The notes under the pieces: generated by a model
What the model saw: only the letters and a program-made list of their open reading frames with translations
Databases searched by the model: none
Told to the model about the DNA's origin: nothing
Shown: positions 54,746-64,000 of the stretch, piece after piece
How the letters are laid out: the number at the start of each line of letters is the position of its first letter
Position numbering within the stretch: position 1 is the first letter of the stretch
NCBI GenBank assembly: GCA_964036315.1
Contig: OZ038482.1
Coordinates: forward strand, 11,459,698-11,523,697
Length of the DNA stretch: 64,000 nucleotides
Reading direction: 5' to 3'
Source of the DNA: Acanthosepion esculentum
Lineage: Eukaryota; Mollusca; Cephalopoda; Sepiida; Sepiidae
Program-made: the position numbers and the translations under genes

Positions 54746-56500
54746 ACTGATAGTAATACCTTTAATATTGTAAATGATTGTTAAGGTAACATCTCTATCA
54801 TTTTGAATCTAATTCATGAATGTAATTTGTGACTATTTTTAGATGGGTAATCTTTTTTGTCTAGAGCTCATCACCTTGTGGCAACAGTCTGTTTCATGCT
54901 TGAACACAATATTCAGGCCCTGCATTTTGTGTTTTGACTCAACTATTTATATATACTGGTCAATGGTGCATTATGGGTTTTAAGGTCTATTGTATATCCT
55001 AACAGTTATTGGGTAGATGGTAACGATTATGTTTTAAATTTTTCTAGAGGCTGTTGAGTAGAAATAATTGTGGATCTGAATTTGGTTCTTTGTAACTATT
55101 TTATATTTTGCTCATTATTTATTACTTATTTATTGTTGATTGTTATTGTTATTGTTGATTATTATTACATTTACTTGTGTTTATGAGAACATTTGTAGTT
55201 TATTAACGTGTTTATTATTCACATAATTTTTTTTCTTATTTTTTTAGTCTAAAGTATTGGCTTTGTCTAAATATGCTACATTATCTGCATTCTATATAGT
55301 ATATATATAAAGTTATTTGCTTTTAGTTTTCAGTTTTTAAATATCAGTGTAAAAATTTGTTTTTGTGTCTGCATTTTGAGATAAGTTCTGATCATTTATT
55401 TAATAATTTGTCTTGTTTTAGAGGGCATTATATTTATTTTCACCTCTGGACAGAGTTAACAGTTTTTGAATTTATTGTTGTATGCTGATGCTATTTTCCT
55501 TATTTTCCATGATATTGTATTTTGTTCTTTTTTTGTTTTTAATTTCTTATATATGTTTAGAAAGCATTGTACTGTTCACATATTTACTATTTGTAAAGAA
55601 TGTTTTGTGTACATAGTTTTTCTGTTTCCTTCAGTTACTCCTATGTATATTTATTCTTCATTATCTGCTGATTTTACAGTGGCTTGGGATATTATATTGT
55701 CTTGTAAGCAACTGCTACTTAAAGGGCATTTGTTCTTTACTCTACAGTTACAGGTGGGTTTGTTTTGTGCATGTGGTTCACTGGTTATTTTTCTGTGTGC
55801 TTTTTTATTATATGTGTCATGTTCTCTGTGCAACTGTAGCTGATTTTATTGTGTTTCTGTTGAATATCTTGGGGACAGTGCTAGATGAGGGATTTTTTGT
55901 GTATGAGTGTAATGAATATTTCTTTACACTTATAAAACAATTACATAACTCAAAAAAATATTCATATTCATGAATATTTTACTTACATAGATTCAGTTAA
56001 AGTAACTAAGTAAAGCCAAGAAATTCAGTCAAAATGAGTTAAGCTAAGAATACTACATTTGATGATTTTTTAAAAAAAATTAATATGAATTAGGATCTTT
56101 TTTCAACCTTGCATATATGCACACAAACTATTCTTCTGAACTGCAATTTTTTCTGATTTTCTATTTTATTCGTAAATTACAAAATGCAGCTTGAAATTTT
56201 CCTGTATTTGACAAAAATTGCTGTATCTAAATAGTTTTGTGCCTGATTTAGCAATGAAAGTAATATTTCTATTTTTGATATATTTCCTCTTACTACCATC
56301 ACCTCAAAAAAAAAAATGAATTCTTGTCTAAAAATACAAGATTATTTTAACTTAAAAACAATTTTTTTGCAAAAGAAAAAATTGTAAGTGACTGAATGAT
56401 CCTGTAATATTTTTATAAATGTGTGAGTTTGTAGTATTTTTATAAATTTATGACTAATATTTTTATAAATCTAAAATCATTAAAAAATGCCTTGATAATC
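54746..56500. other. AT-rich DNA, little recognised
   Basis: A worn foldback arm (GGCAACAGTCTGTTTCATGC) at 54878-54900 matches the arms at 11443 and 12074. The Cys/Phe-rich frames at 55466-55843 and 55767-55973 show no family signature. Confidence 0.4.
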
Positions 56501-56509
56501 AAAACTATT

Positions 56510-56790
56510 TCCATGTTGTGTAATAGGCATGCTGAGTTCAAATCCTGAACAAATTCTTTTCATTAACTTCAAACTTAGAAAAGGCATAAACCCATCTTGT
56601 TCCAGCTATCAGTTAAATAGCAGAGCAAACTGGGCCCTCTTATCTTGGGTAGCAGCCAGTCTTTGATGAGGGCAACTCTTAAATTCAAAACCAGTTCCAT
56701 CAGGCTATATTGCTCTAGATACATCCACAGCTGCTCTGGTTGCAGTAGATGTGGTACACTAATGACTCTCATGGGTTATGGGACTTGTGA
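56510..56790 (+). mobile_element. Degenerate SINE
   Basis: GAGTTCAAATCCTGA (box-B like), AGAAAAGGCATAAACCC, CCAGCTATCAGTTAAATAGC and GGGTAGCAGCCAGTC correspond in order to the SINE A body. Confidence 0.5.
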
Positions 56791-57480
56791 TTTTAAATTA
56801 GGCAAATGCAGAAATTGTTTTTATGTGAATGTTTAGTCAGAAATTTGACAATTTCTTTTTCAAATATACACATTTTAAATCAAAATGTTAGAAAATGTCT
56901 TTAATTCTGCCTTCATGGTTTCCTTGAATTGAAACAAAGCAAAATCTATCTGGGACACCTTCATTATTTGTACTTTTCTTTGTTTTATTTTTTATTGTAC
57001 TATGTATATTTATTATTTTTGAGTGTCACCTTCAGTTTGATTGCATTCCTCATTAATGAGTTCTCTTTCTGATTAGCATTACCGTTATTTAGTGCAAGAA
57101 ATGTTAACTTGTTCAGGGAAAAAATCCTTTACAAATAACAAATGTCTAGACATAAATCTCCAGCACCACCTGCTCATTAGGAATGGCATAATAAGAATTC
57201 TTAGGCGAGAATTAAAAGAGACTTGAAAAAAAATCACAAAGTTCATTCTCTCCAAGACTCACATGAAATCCTTGGACATTGTGGACAAAAGTCACTCTGA
57301 AAATCATTCTTGTTGATAACTGTTATTTTGCCCAAATTCAAGGAAAATTCCTTTTTCAAAGATTAGGCAAACAAAAGTCAACTGCAAATTGTTCAGAATC
57401 AAATGATGGAATTGAGATTTATTAATGGATAAAAATTCTTCCACAATTCAGAATGTGAACACAGCTATTAGGTTTTTGTC
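56791..57480. other. No feature recognised
   Basis: AT-rich spacer. Confidence 0.35.
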
Positions 57481-57559
57481 TTTTTGCTAGACCTCCTACT
57501 CCCTCTTCTGCTAACTCTCCTACTCTCTGCTTTGCTAATCCCTCCTACTCCCCTTTTTG

Positions 57560-57800
57560 TTAACCCTCCTACTCCCTGTTATGCAAACTCCTATGTGCGA
57601 CTTTCCTCTGTCCCTTTTACCTTCAGTATATCCTGTGAGTCTCAAATTCTCCGAGCCCTCTTTCCTCATTATGTGCCCTAGAAATAATTCTAAGGGTCCT
57701 TTTTGTTTTCATTTTCCTTAAAATTTTCTTGTTGCTCACATGTCTAGTCCTTAAGATTCTCAGCATCCATCTGCAGAACCACAATGAACAAACAATTTCA
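57560..57800 (-). pseudogene. LINE (RTE/I-like group) C-terminal relic
   Basis: On the minus strand, reading down from about 57790: a WFCRWMLRILRT start, HVSNKKILRKMKTKRTL, then AHNEERGLGEF and a worn KGQRKV end. The order (a VSNEE-type stretch, then the region before GHIEGKR) matches the relic at 25600-26120, and this copy is somewhat longer at its 5' side. No palm is present, and several frames are needed. CT-rich text with repeated CCTCCTACTCCC at 57485-57590 lies beside it and looks like a small pyrimidine repeat. Confidence 0.5.
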
Positions 57801-57934
57801 ATAATCTCGTTTTGTTCTACCTAGTGGGCTAGAAGTAAATCAAGCTCATCGTAATTTTAATTCAACTAAGCTTGTCCTTTTAGGACCTTTTAAAACCTTG
57901 TATGAAAAATTTAATTCAAGTGCATTATTTACAT

Positions 57935-57954
57935 TATTCGGACTATTGTCTTTG
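57935..57954 (-). mobile_element. SINE family C, 3' tail piece left of the LTR insertion
   Basis: ACATTATTCGGACTATTGTC is the start of a minus-strand family C copy. The rest continues at 59743-59985, beyond the LTR element. Confidence 0.7.
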
Positions 57955-59742
57955 TGTAACACTATTTAGGAACGGAAGGGTTAATTAATCAATTAATTAA
58001 CCACAGAAGTTAATTATGGGGATACTTAAACCGATAGATATAACGAAAGACATACTGAGCGATTACTTACACCGATAGATATAACGAAAGACATACTGAG
58101 CGATTACTTACACCGATAGATATAACGAAAGACATACTGAGCGATTACTTAAACCGATAGATATAACGAAAGACATACTGAGCGATATTCTTTTTGTTTT
58201 GTTGTTTTCCCAAACAGAGTATCGGTGAAAAAAAAAAAAAAGATTTTTTTTGTTTTGTTATTTTCAAGTGCGAATTCAAGATAACCACTTTACTTTCTCG
58301 CTGAAGTTTGATGCTGAGATATGCCAAATTCTCTTCGAGGACAAAGGAAGGAAAAAGAGAAAGAAACAGACGGACAGGGCTTAACAACTTAGATGATAAG
58401 AGAAGGAAAGAATGCCACCCACGAAAATTTTGATGGTCATTGTCGTGAAAATTAGTTGAGGGATACCAGAGCTCTGGGCAGATAAAACATTGGCTGTTAT
58501 CAGTAGTTGATGGGTCGTCTGCCAAACGCACCCAGAGCCCTAGAATGAGACCGCCTGGACAGGACATCTGCATTTTGTTTTGGGTTCGTTTGTGATAACG
58601 AAGGCTATGTTGGGGTATTTTAATTAACCCAATTTCGCCAAAAAAGAATCTTCCACATAATGTTGACGGATAAACCTGGTTGAAAAAAAAAAAATATCCC
58701 GTGAAGTTGGATAAAAATTGAGATTATCAGTTGACGCCTATTGGCCGAATAGCCAGGCGGAGATGATCATGTGACGCAGAGAGGAGGCCGCCACCGCCCA
58801 TTGAGAGGATAGGTATGAGATGTTACTGCGAGGAAGTGGGAAAATCGTTGACGCCCTCTAAAGTATGGTGAGATACCCATATGAGAGCAGAAGAGGGTGG
58901 GAGTGGAATAAGATTTCCAAATACGGAAAATGATAATTATTTTTGGCCGAAAACAAAGAAAATCCTTATTGGGGATTTGAAATCAACGTGGTGGCCACAC
59001 CACGTCCGACCCCACGCCAGGTTTTGATCGGCGTCCATATAAGCAAACATCTACGGGTGTTTCAGAGAGTTCGCAGAGAAGAGTACAGCCAGTACAGTAA
59101 GAGAGAGACGCGCCTCGCACAGGTGACCGCACGATTCCATGCCTTCCGACTTAGACTTCTAACCAAGAACAGATTTGTTGAAGACCGACTTTAGATTTCC
59201 CATCAAAACAAGTTTCCGACTAGACTTCTAACCAAGAACAAATTATAGAAGTCTGACTTATATTCGCCATCTCGATATCCAGACCTAGTTAAGGAACGCA
59301 AAAGTGTTACAATCCACATTTTTTTTTTCTTCGGGCTGGGAGAGAAAGAGAGAGACGCACTCCTGTAACTCAACAAACCGACATAAAATTAATCACTATT
59401 CCTAACCAGTCGCTCGCCTTGAAGTTGTTGTTTGTGCTTTTGTTTTTTTGTCTACAATTATTGTGCAGTATCACCTTGACCCGAATTCGGCTGGCACTAC
59501 GGCCCGACGTCTGATTGATCTCGTCAACCTAAGATCAAATCACAACGTGGGTAGGTTGAATCGAGATCAAAGCAGTTGCTTCGGTGACCAGGCGTTGGAA
59601 GCGAGCCGAGTACGACAAGTTGGTGCTAGAACCCAGCAAGACTTCAACCGATGTCCCAGGACTGACGTCACAAGTGCGCCGCGACCAGTACGGGTGTCAC
59701 AAATGGTGCCCTGACCAGGACAGAGGAGGGTTGGGTGTCACA
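57955..59742 (+). mobile_element. LTR retroelement remnant inserted in a SINE
   Basis: Bounded by TTTG on each side (57951-57954, 59743-59746), starting TGTAACAC and ending GTGTCACA. A first GGGTGTCACA end lies at 59692-59701. It is followed two bases later by a primer-binding-site-like TGGTGCCCTGACCAGGAC (59704-59721), then a second GGGTGTCACA at 59733-59742. This fits a 5' LTR of about 1747 bases, a primer site and the last bases of a 3' LTR, with everything between deleted. A TATA-like CCATATAAGC (59035-59044) may be the promoter. GC content is higher than in the surroundings. No gag or pol is present. The primer site resembles those of BEL/Pao-type elements, but the class is undetermined. 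Confidence 0.75.
58024..58187 (+). repeat. 41-bp tandem repeat in the LTR, four copies
   Basis: ACTTAAACCGATAGATATAA begins the unit. CGAAAGACATACTGAGCGAT ends it. The middle copies have ACTTACACC. It lies in the promoter-side part of the LTR. Confidence 0.95.
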
Positions 59743-59985
59743 TTTGTTGCCATATTTATTACAACATTTTGGCTGTTGTATGCTCCGGCCTTCTTCAGGT
59801 GGTTGGAATGTCAAACTGAACCCTTTATTTCACCCACTGGGGTAGACTGTTTAATGGATGTCAGTTATCAGTTATCTCCCTCTGAAGTTCTCCACTGCCT
59901 TAACCAGGTATTGAACTCATACTCTTTGGGTCCTGTCACTGGATCTAACTAACACATTTATCCACTGTGCTTGAGGACATCTGTG
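59743..59985 (-). mobile_element. SINE family C, head side, right of the LTR insertion
   Basis: Continues from 57954: TTTGTTGCCATATTTATTAC, GGTGGTTGGAATGTCAAACT and the tRNA-like head ending near CCACTGTGC. Confidence 0.8.
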
Positions 59986-60129
59986 TATGAATTTTGGGTA
60001 TTATAAACATAATGTCTTCACCACCTTTTTACCAGTGCTCATATAGCAATATTTGCTCTTATCATTTCATGTGTTTACCAGAGCTCATATTGCAATTTTT
60101 GTTGTTATTATCACTTTTCTCTGGCAAAT

Positions 60130-60290
60130 AAAGTGTTCAGTTTGACATTCCAACCACCTGAAGAAGGCTGGAGCATACAATGGCTGAAATATTGTAATAA
60201 ATATGGCGACAAAGATGAGGACAATAGTCCGAATAATGTAAATAATGTACATAATATCTCATCTCAGAAATATAGACAGATATTAATTCA
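60130..60290 (+). mobile_element. SINE family C, 3' half
   Basis: AAGTGTTCAGTTTGACATTCC, CACCTGAAGAAGGCTGGAGC, AATATGGCGACAAAGATGAG and end CTCAGAAATATAGACAG. Inverted relative to 59743-59985, with about 145 bases between. Confidence 0.8.
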
Positions 60291-61034
60291 AGTGGCTTAT
60301 AAATTGTTTCCTACACAAGTACTCAATTCCAATTCATTGTTACAAGTTTTGTTTTTTTTAAGTATTTCTTGAAAAAATGTGTTTTTATCTGATGAATAAT
60401 TGAAACATAAAGGTGAAATTTACATCACATAAATAATTTGTCTGTAATAATGAATAATTGAATATAGAAAAAGAGGCTTCCGATGTTTTTAATTAAAAAT
60501 GTTAATTATAAAATGCACTTTAAATCATATGTAAGTACATATAAAATATTCTCTTTGTTATGAGATACAGAATTGTTTGGTCAATCTGGTCATCTTTTGA
60601 CAGACTGTGTGGTCAGCATTGCTGACTATTGATAGCCTACTTGGTCAACCTCACCCACTCTTGATGGACGACTTGGTCTGCCTCTTGACAGGCTGCTTAG
60701 TCAGCTTGACCATCTCTTGATGTTCCATTAGGTCAGCCTGATTGTCTGTACCAGTTTGACAGCTTCATAACCTATTCCATTATTGACATTTTGAAGTTAC
60801 TTTATATAATAACATATCACAGTTTATATGCTAACAGTATTGGTAATATTAGCCATTTCCTTATAAAGTATCATTCGGCTACTTTCATTTGAAATTTATA
60901 AAATCTTTCAATTAAAACAATTTTTAGGGGAAATAGATTTCTCAAAATCCGATAACTATTATTGATTTTTTCAGTATTGATTGTGGGCTTCTATCCTAAC
61001 TTTTTGCTTGAAGTGGTGTAGAATATTAACATCT
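60291..61034. other. Spacer with a short degenerate TGGTCA repeat
   Basis: At 60585-60745, TTGGTCAA/TGGTCAGC and CTCTTGATGG words recur every 40-50 bases. The rest is AT-rich. Confidence 0.45.
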
Positions 61035-61037
61035 TGA

Positions 61038-61470
61038 ATATCTGTCTATATTTCTGTGATGAGGTATTGTAACTATTTATACTATTTACATTGTTTGGAC
61101 TGTTGTCCTCATCTTTATTGTCATATTCACAATGTTTTAGCTGTTGTTCACCCCGGTCTTCTTCAGGATTTGTCTATATTTCTGAGATGAGGTATTGTAA
61201 CTATTTATACTATTTACATTGTTCGGACTATTGTTCTCATCTTTATTGTCATATTCAAGATATTTTGGCCATTGTACACTCCAGCCTTCTTCAGGATCTG
61301 TCTATATTAACTATATACTATTGTCCCCATCTTTATTGTCATATTCATAACATTGTCGCTGTTGTATGCTCTGGGCTTCTTCAGGTGATATATGTTGGAA
61401 TTTTGAACTGAACCCTTTATTTTTCAGCCACTGGGGTAGATTATTCTAGTTTCACATGCCATGCCTTCTC
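61038..61470 (-). mobile_element. SINE family C with a tripled 3' end
   Basis: The segment ATCTGTCTATATTTCTG ... CTTCTTCAGG occurs at 61038-61168, 61169-61296 and, shortened, 61297-61383, before the copy continues into GTGATATATGTTGGAATTTT and GAACTGAACCC. Each junction is exactly at CTTCTTCAGG/AT. Confidence 0.8.
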
Positions 61471-61619
61471 TGGATATCTTAGAGTTGTTTTCCTTTAGTA
61501 ATTCAATTATCCAAGGCTTTTTTTAACTTTGGCTGTGGCCAAGTATTGAACTCAGCATTAAGTTCAATATCTGGTTTAAATTACAATGTATATCACCTCA
61601 AAGAGGCTGGAGGGTACTG

Positions 61620-61892
61620 TAGAAGTCAAATGACTTACCTGCTAACATGGCTACCTTCTTAGGGCTCCTTGGAAAGGCAAACCAGCTAATCTACCTCATT
61701 TATAGGAGAGTACCTAATGCAGCAGGTGGGTTAGTCCACTTTTCTGGAATGGACCTGCCTAACACATTTGCATGAGTGAACTCTATTCACACATATATCT
61801 CTCCATTAAATGACTCAGGTCACTTTTGACTTGAAGTGGCTACACCAGTCTACTCATGTGTCAGATTACTTTCAAGCTAACCAATATTCAAC
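61620..61892 (+). other. Possible LTR/leader sequence of the gag relic
   Basis: Sequence immediately upstream of the gag start, with no repeat partner visible in the window. An LTR end or primer site could not be placed. Confidence 0.3.
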
Positions 61893-62460
61893 ATGGCGCT
61901 GCAAACAGGATCCGATGATTGGCAAGAGCTCCTTATCAAAATTGGCATTCCAACCGACTCTGCCAGGACTTATGCTGAATCTTTTGTGAAAGAAAGCATT
62001 ACCAAGGATAGATTCTTTATGATAGACCAGGAATCCTCAAAGAGCTAAGGTGTCACAACCATGGGACATGCCCTAGCCATCCTGAAACTAGCAAAGAGGC
62101 AGCCTTTGACCTCAGACAGTTACACAAACGCCCCTGCATTTAAACTCCCCCAGCTCCATTCAGAGATGACATCTCAGCAATTCCAAAAATTTAGAATTGA
62201 CTGGGAGGTATTTGTACGAATGACAAACATGCCCCCTACACAGACCAACATCCAATTATACAACAGTGATGATGTGACTGTCCAAACATCAATCATAAAG
62301 ACATACCCCAAATTTTTCTCTGAAAAACTAAATAGACTCATGGACATGTTGGAGGTATTAGTCACACAAAAATCGAACAAAATGGTTCATAGTTGCCTCA
62401 ATTTCTCAAGGACAAGGTGAATCGGTCCAGCAATTTGTCGTCCACCTCAGAGGTGCATCA
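61893..62460 (+). pseudogene. Retrotransposon gag (Ty3/Gypsy type, SAM-like N-terminus), broken
   Basis: Start of a gag-like protein of a Gypsy-type LTR retrotransposon. ATG at 61893 begins MALQTGSDDWQELLIKIG, followed by TYAESFVKESI and GVTTMGHALAILKLAK. This resembles a sterile-alpha-motif-like domain (roughly residues 9-66), which would mediate assembly. The capsid-like region begins KLPQLHSEMTSQQFQKFRIDW and continues ...YPKFFSEKLNRLMDMLEVLVTQK. An in-frame TAA lies at 62046-62048 (codon 52). A frameshift near 62390 precedes IVASISQGQGESVQQFVVHLRG, the usual retrotransposon-gag continuation, here in another frame. It breaks off at about 62460, where a SINE C tail begins. Protease, pol and the LTRs are missing. 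Confidence 0.75.
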
Positions 62461-62545
62461 CAAAATGGGCGAAACATTGTGAATATGACAATTAATATGA
62501 GGACAATTGTCTGAACAATGTAAATCTAGAGTAAATAGTTAAAAT
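62461..62545 (+). mobile_element. SINE family C, 3' end, worn
   Basis: GGGCGAAACATTGTGAATAT, ATATGAGGACAATTGTCTGA and ACAATGTAAATCTAGAGTAA. It joins directly onto the gag relic. Confidence 0.6.
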
Positions 62546-62868
62546 ATTGATTAGATCATTATTTTTTTTTTTGAGTTACATGTGCTATCTATTTCAATTA
62601 TTGCTGTTATTGAAATTCCTCAAATTATATGGCTTCTCTCATCTGACACAATTCTTTGTGATTCTGTAGTGACAGTTCACAAGGTTCGGAAAAAGGATGG
62701 TCTTCACTAAGACCTACAAGCTTTGATTGTTTGAAACAATTTTTAATCATTGATCTGAGAAAGTGGTTATGACTATTCAGACATTTATGAATGGGTTGAT
62801 CAATATTCATGACATCCATATGAAAGTGCAGATCTGATGAAACTATTGAAGAATATTACTCTATATTC
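62546..62868. other. No feature recognised
   Basis: T-run at 62562-62573, otherwise ordinary sequence. Confidence 0.35.
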
Positions 62869-63130
62869 ACAGAGGCATGGTGGAGTAATGGATAGGGGCT
62901 CGGACTGAGTAATCGGATACCCTTGATTGAACTCCAGTCAAACTTATTAGATTCACTTACGTGAATCTAATAAGTTTGACTGGAGTTCAATAAAAGGGTT
63001 ACACTTGGGAAAGGAATGCTTCTTCTCCCCCCAGCTATAGGTAAATAGCAGGGAAAACCGGATTCTATAGCCTTGGATGGCAACTGGTCTACTGCAGAAA
63101 GAAATGGCAACCTACTGTAGGGAAAAATCT
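62869..63130 (+). mobile_element. tRNA-derived SINE, family A, with a hairpin in place of box B
   Basis: Head GGTGGAGTAATGGATAGGGG, a hairpin at 62926-62991, then ACACTTGGGAAAGGAATGC, CCCCCAGCTATAGGTAAATA and TAGCCTTGGATGGCAACTGG. The 3' third of the family is missing. Confidence 0.75.
62926..62991. repeat. Perfect 31-bp hairpin
   Basis: The left arm 62926-62956 starts ATTGAACTCCAGTCAAACTT. The loop TTAC is at 62957-62960, and the right arm 62961-62991 is the exact reverse complement. The arm is itself SINE head sequence (the GAACTCCAGTC box-B region), so it arose by inverted duplication. Confidence 0.95.
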
Positions 63131-64000
63131 GCCTCGTCAGTCATATAACGAAAGATACATGATCACCTATGCGTGTATCATGCATGGTACATAACTGACT
63201 AATGAATGTATTCACTATGTCTGACACTCTTCTAGAAACTATTTGATCACTGACAGATGCAATATAAAGTAAACATTTTGCCAGAAAATATTAATGAAAC
63301 AAGATTATGCCAGAGAAATAGCACTGCCACAACCTGAATAAATGCTGACATACAAGAGAAATTACCATATTGGAGAGCATACAAGCAAAATGTTCATTCC
63401 AATCTCTATCTATTTTGATTTATTGTTGCTTTTTTTGCAACAATTGTGGCACAAGGCTAAAAGGGAAGTGGGGATAGGCTAGTCAATATGAAGAGTCCTA
63501 GACCTACCTAACCAGATTCACAACAAATTCATCCATTACAATTTACTCATTCACCACAACAACTCATCTATCACCATTCATTCAAATGTATAGCACAATA
63601 CTACATATTCACAGGAATCCTATAAAAAAACATGACATAAAGATTTCTTGATGTACAATGTGTTTTTATTATTTTTTAACAAAGTATATATAAATTTAAT
63701 GATTTGAAATGAGTTGAAGGAGATGAACCCAATGATCTCCATAGGGAATGATTGCAAAATACTTTTCCCCTCCCAGTTTATAGGCAATTTTAAGTACACA
63801 AATGTATTCTGGGATTTCTTTCTAGCCAATAAAATTTTGATTTTATCTGATTCAATCCCTGTCTGTCTTGTTTTGAAGTCAGACCGATATGTTCACTTAT
63901 CCAAACTTGCTCTTGTGTGTTGACCCCAATTGCTTTGCCTGCCTCGCATATTTTGTTTGCTTACTCTATATTATTTTTTGTCCTGTTCATTTCTTTTCTT
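63131..64000. other. No gene recognised
   Basis: AT-rich. Short overlapping frames at 63620-63829 and 63714-63923 lack any family signature. Confidence 0.35.

Noticed and set aside
55466..55843. 125-codon Phe/Leu/Cys-rich frame as a membrane protein
   Set aside because: T-rich DNA naturally yields such frames. No family match and no start context.
58145..58573. 142-codon minus-strand frame as a gene
   Set aside because: Lies inside the LTR, overlaps the 41-bp tandem repeat and shows no family signature.
58943..59194. 83-codon plus-strand frame as a retroviral-type accessory gene
   Set aside because: It lies within the LTR around the probable promoter and resembles no known protein. Likely chance in GC-richer sequence.

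Overview
The window looks like intergenic or deep intronic DNA from a large, repeat-rich, AT-rich animal genome. The most likely source is an octopus or a close coleoid cephalopod. I infer this from the mix of tRNA-derived SINEs of octopus type, Penelope-like and jockey-like retroelements, Tc1/mariner transposons and long AT/CA microsatellites; it is not proven from sequence alone. I found no convincing host protein-coding exon, no intact tRNA or rRNA gene, and no operon or CRISPR. Almost every supportable feature is a mobile element, a tandem repeat or a relic of one.

Layout. 0-6.4 kb: microsatellites, a hammerhead-like fold (267-310), a Penelope-like element on the minus strand (reverse transcriptase plus GIY-YIG nuclease, 3.8-2.16 kb), a foldback element, a second nuclease relic and a tRNA SINE. 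7.2-16.6 kb: a Tc1 relic split by a solo LTR, two LINE relics, a 64-bp-arm foldback, SINEs and a second solo LTR of the same family. 18.5-21.9 kb: a satellite of about 353 bp with a perfect 26-bp hairpin in every full unit and an ABC higher-order order. 21.9-33 kb: LINE, SINE, Tc1 and mariner relics, two 5S rRNA-like sequences and a SINE carrying a 29-bp internal minisatellite. 33.5-38.3 kb: a 4.8-kb pyrimidine-rich tract made of a 41-bp and a 28-bp minisatellite, split by a SINE. 39.4-52.5 kb: more SINEs (one with a 31-bp internal minisatellite), LTRs, a deleted Tc1 and AT-rich DNA with little else. 53.2-54.5 kb: a nearly intact mariner with a single nonsense codon. 57.9-59.7 kb: an LTR retroelement remnant inserted in a SINE. 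61.9-62.5 kb: a broken Ty3/Gypsy-type gag. 62.9 kb: a SINE with a 31-bp perfect hairpin.

How the parts relate. LINE 3' ends and SINEs sit side by side throughout, consistent with SINEs mobilised by LINEs. Nested insertions give relative ages: the mariner, the 57.95-kb LTR element and the SINE at 33.9 kb are younger than what they interrupt. The least ordinary structures are the hairpin satellite, the SINE family with interchangeable internal minisatellites, the 5S-tRNA composite at 32.44-32.83 kb, the hammerhead-like folds, and the long (about 60 bp) direct repeats that flank several insertions.
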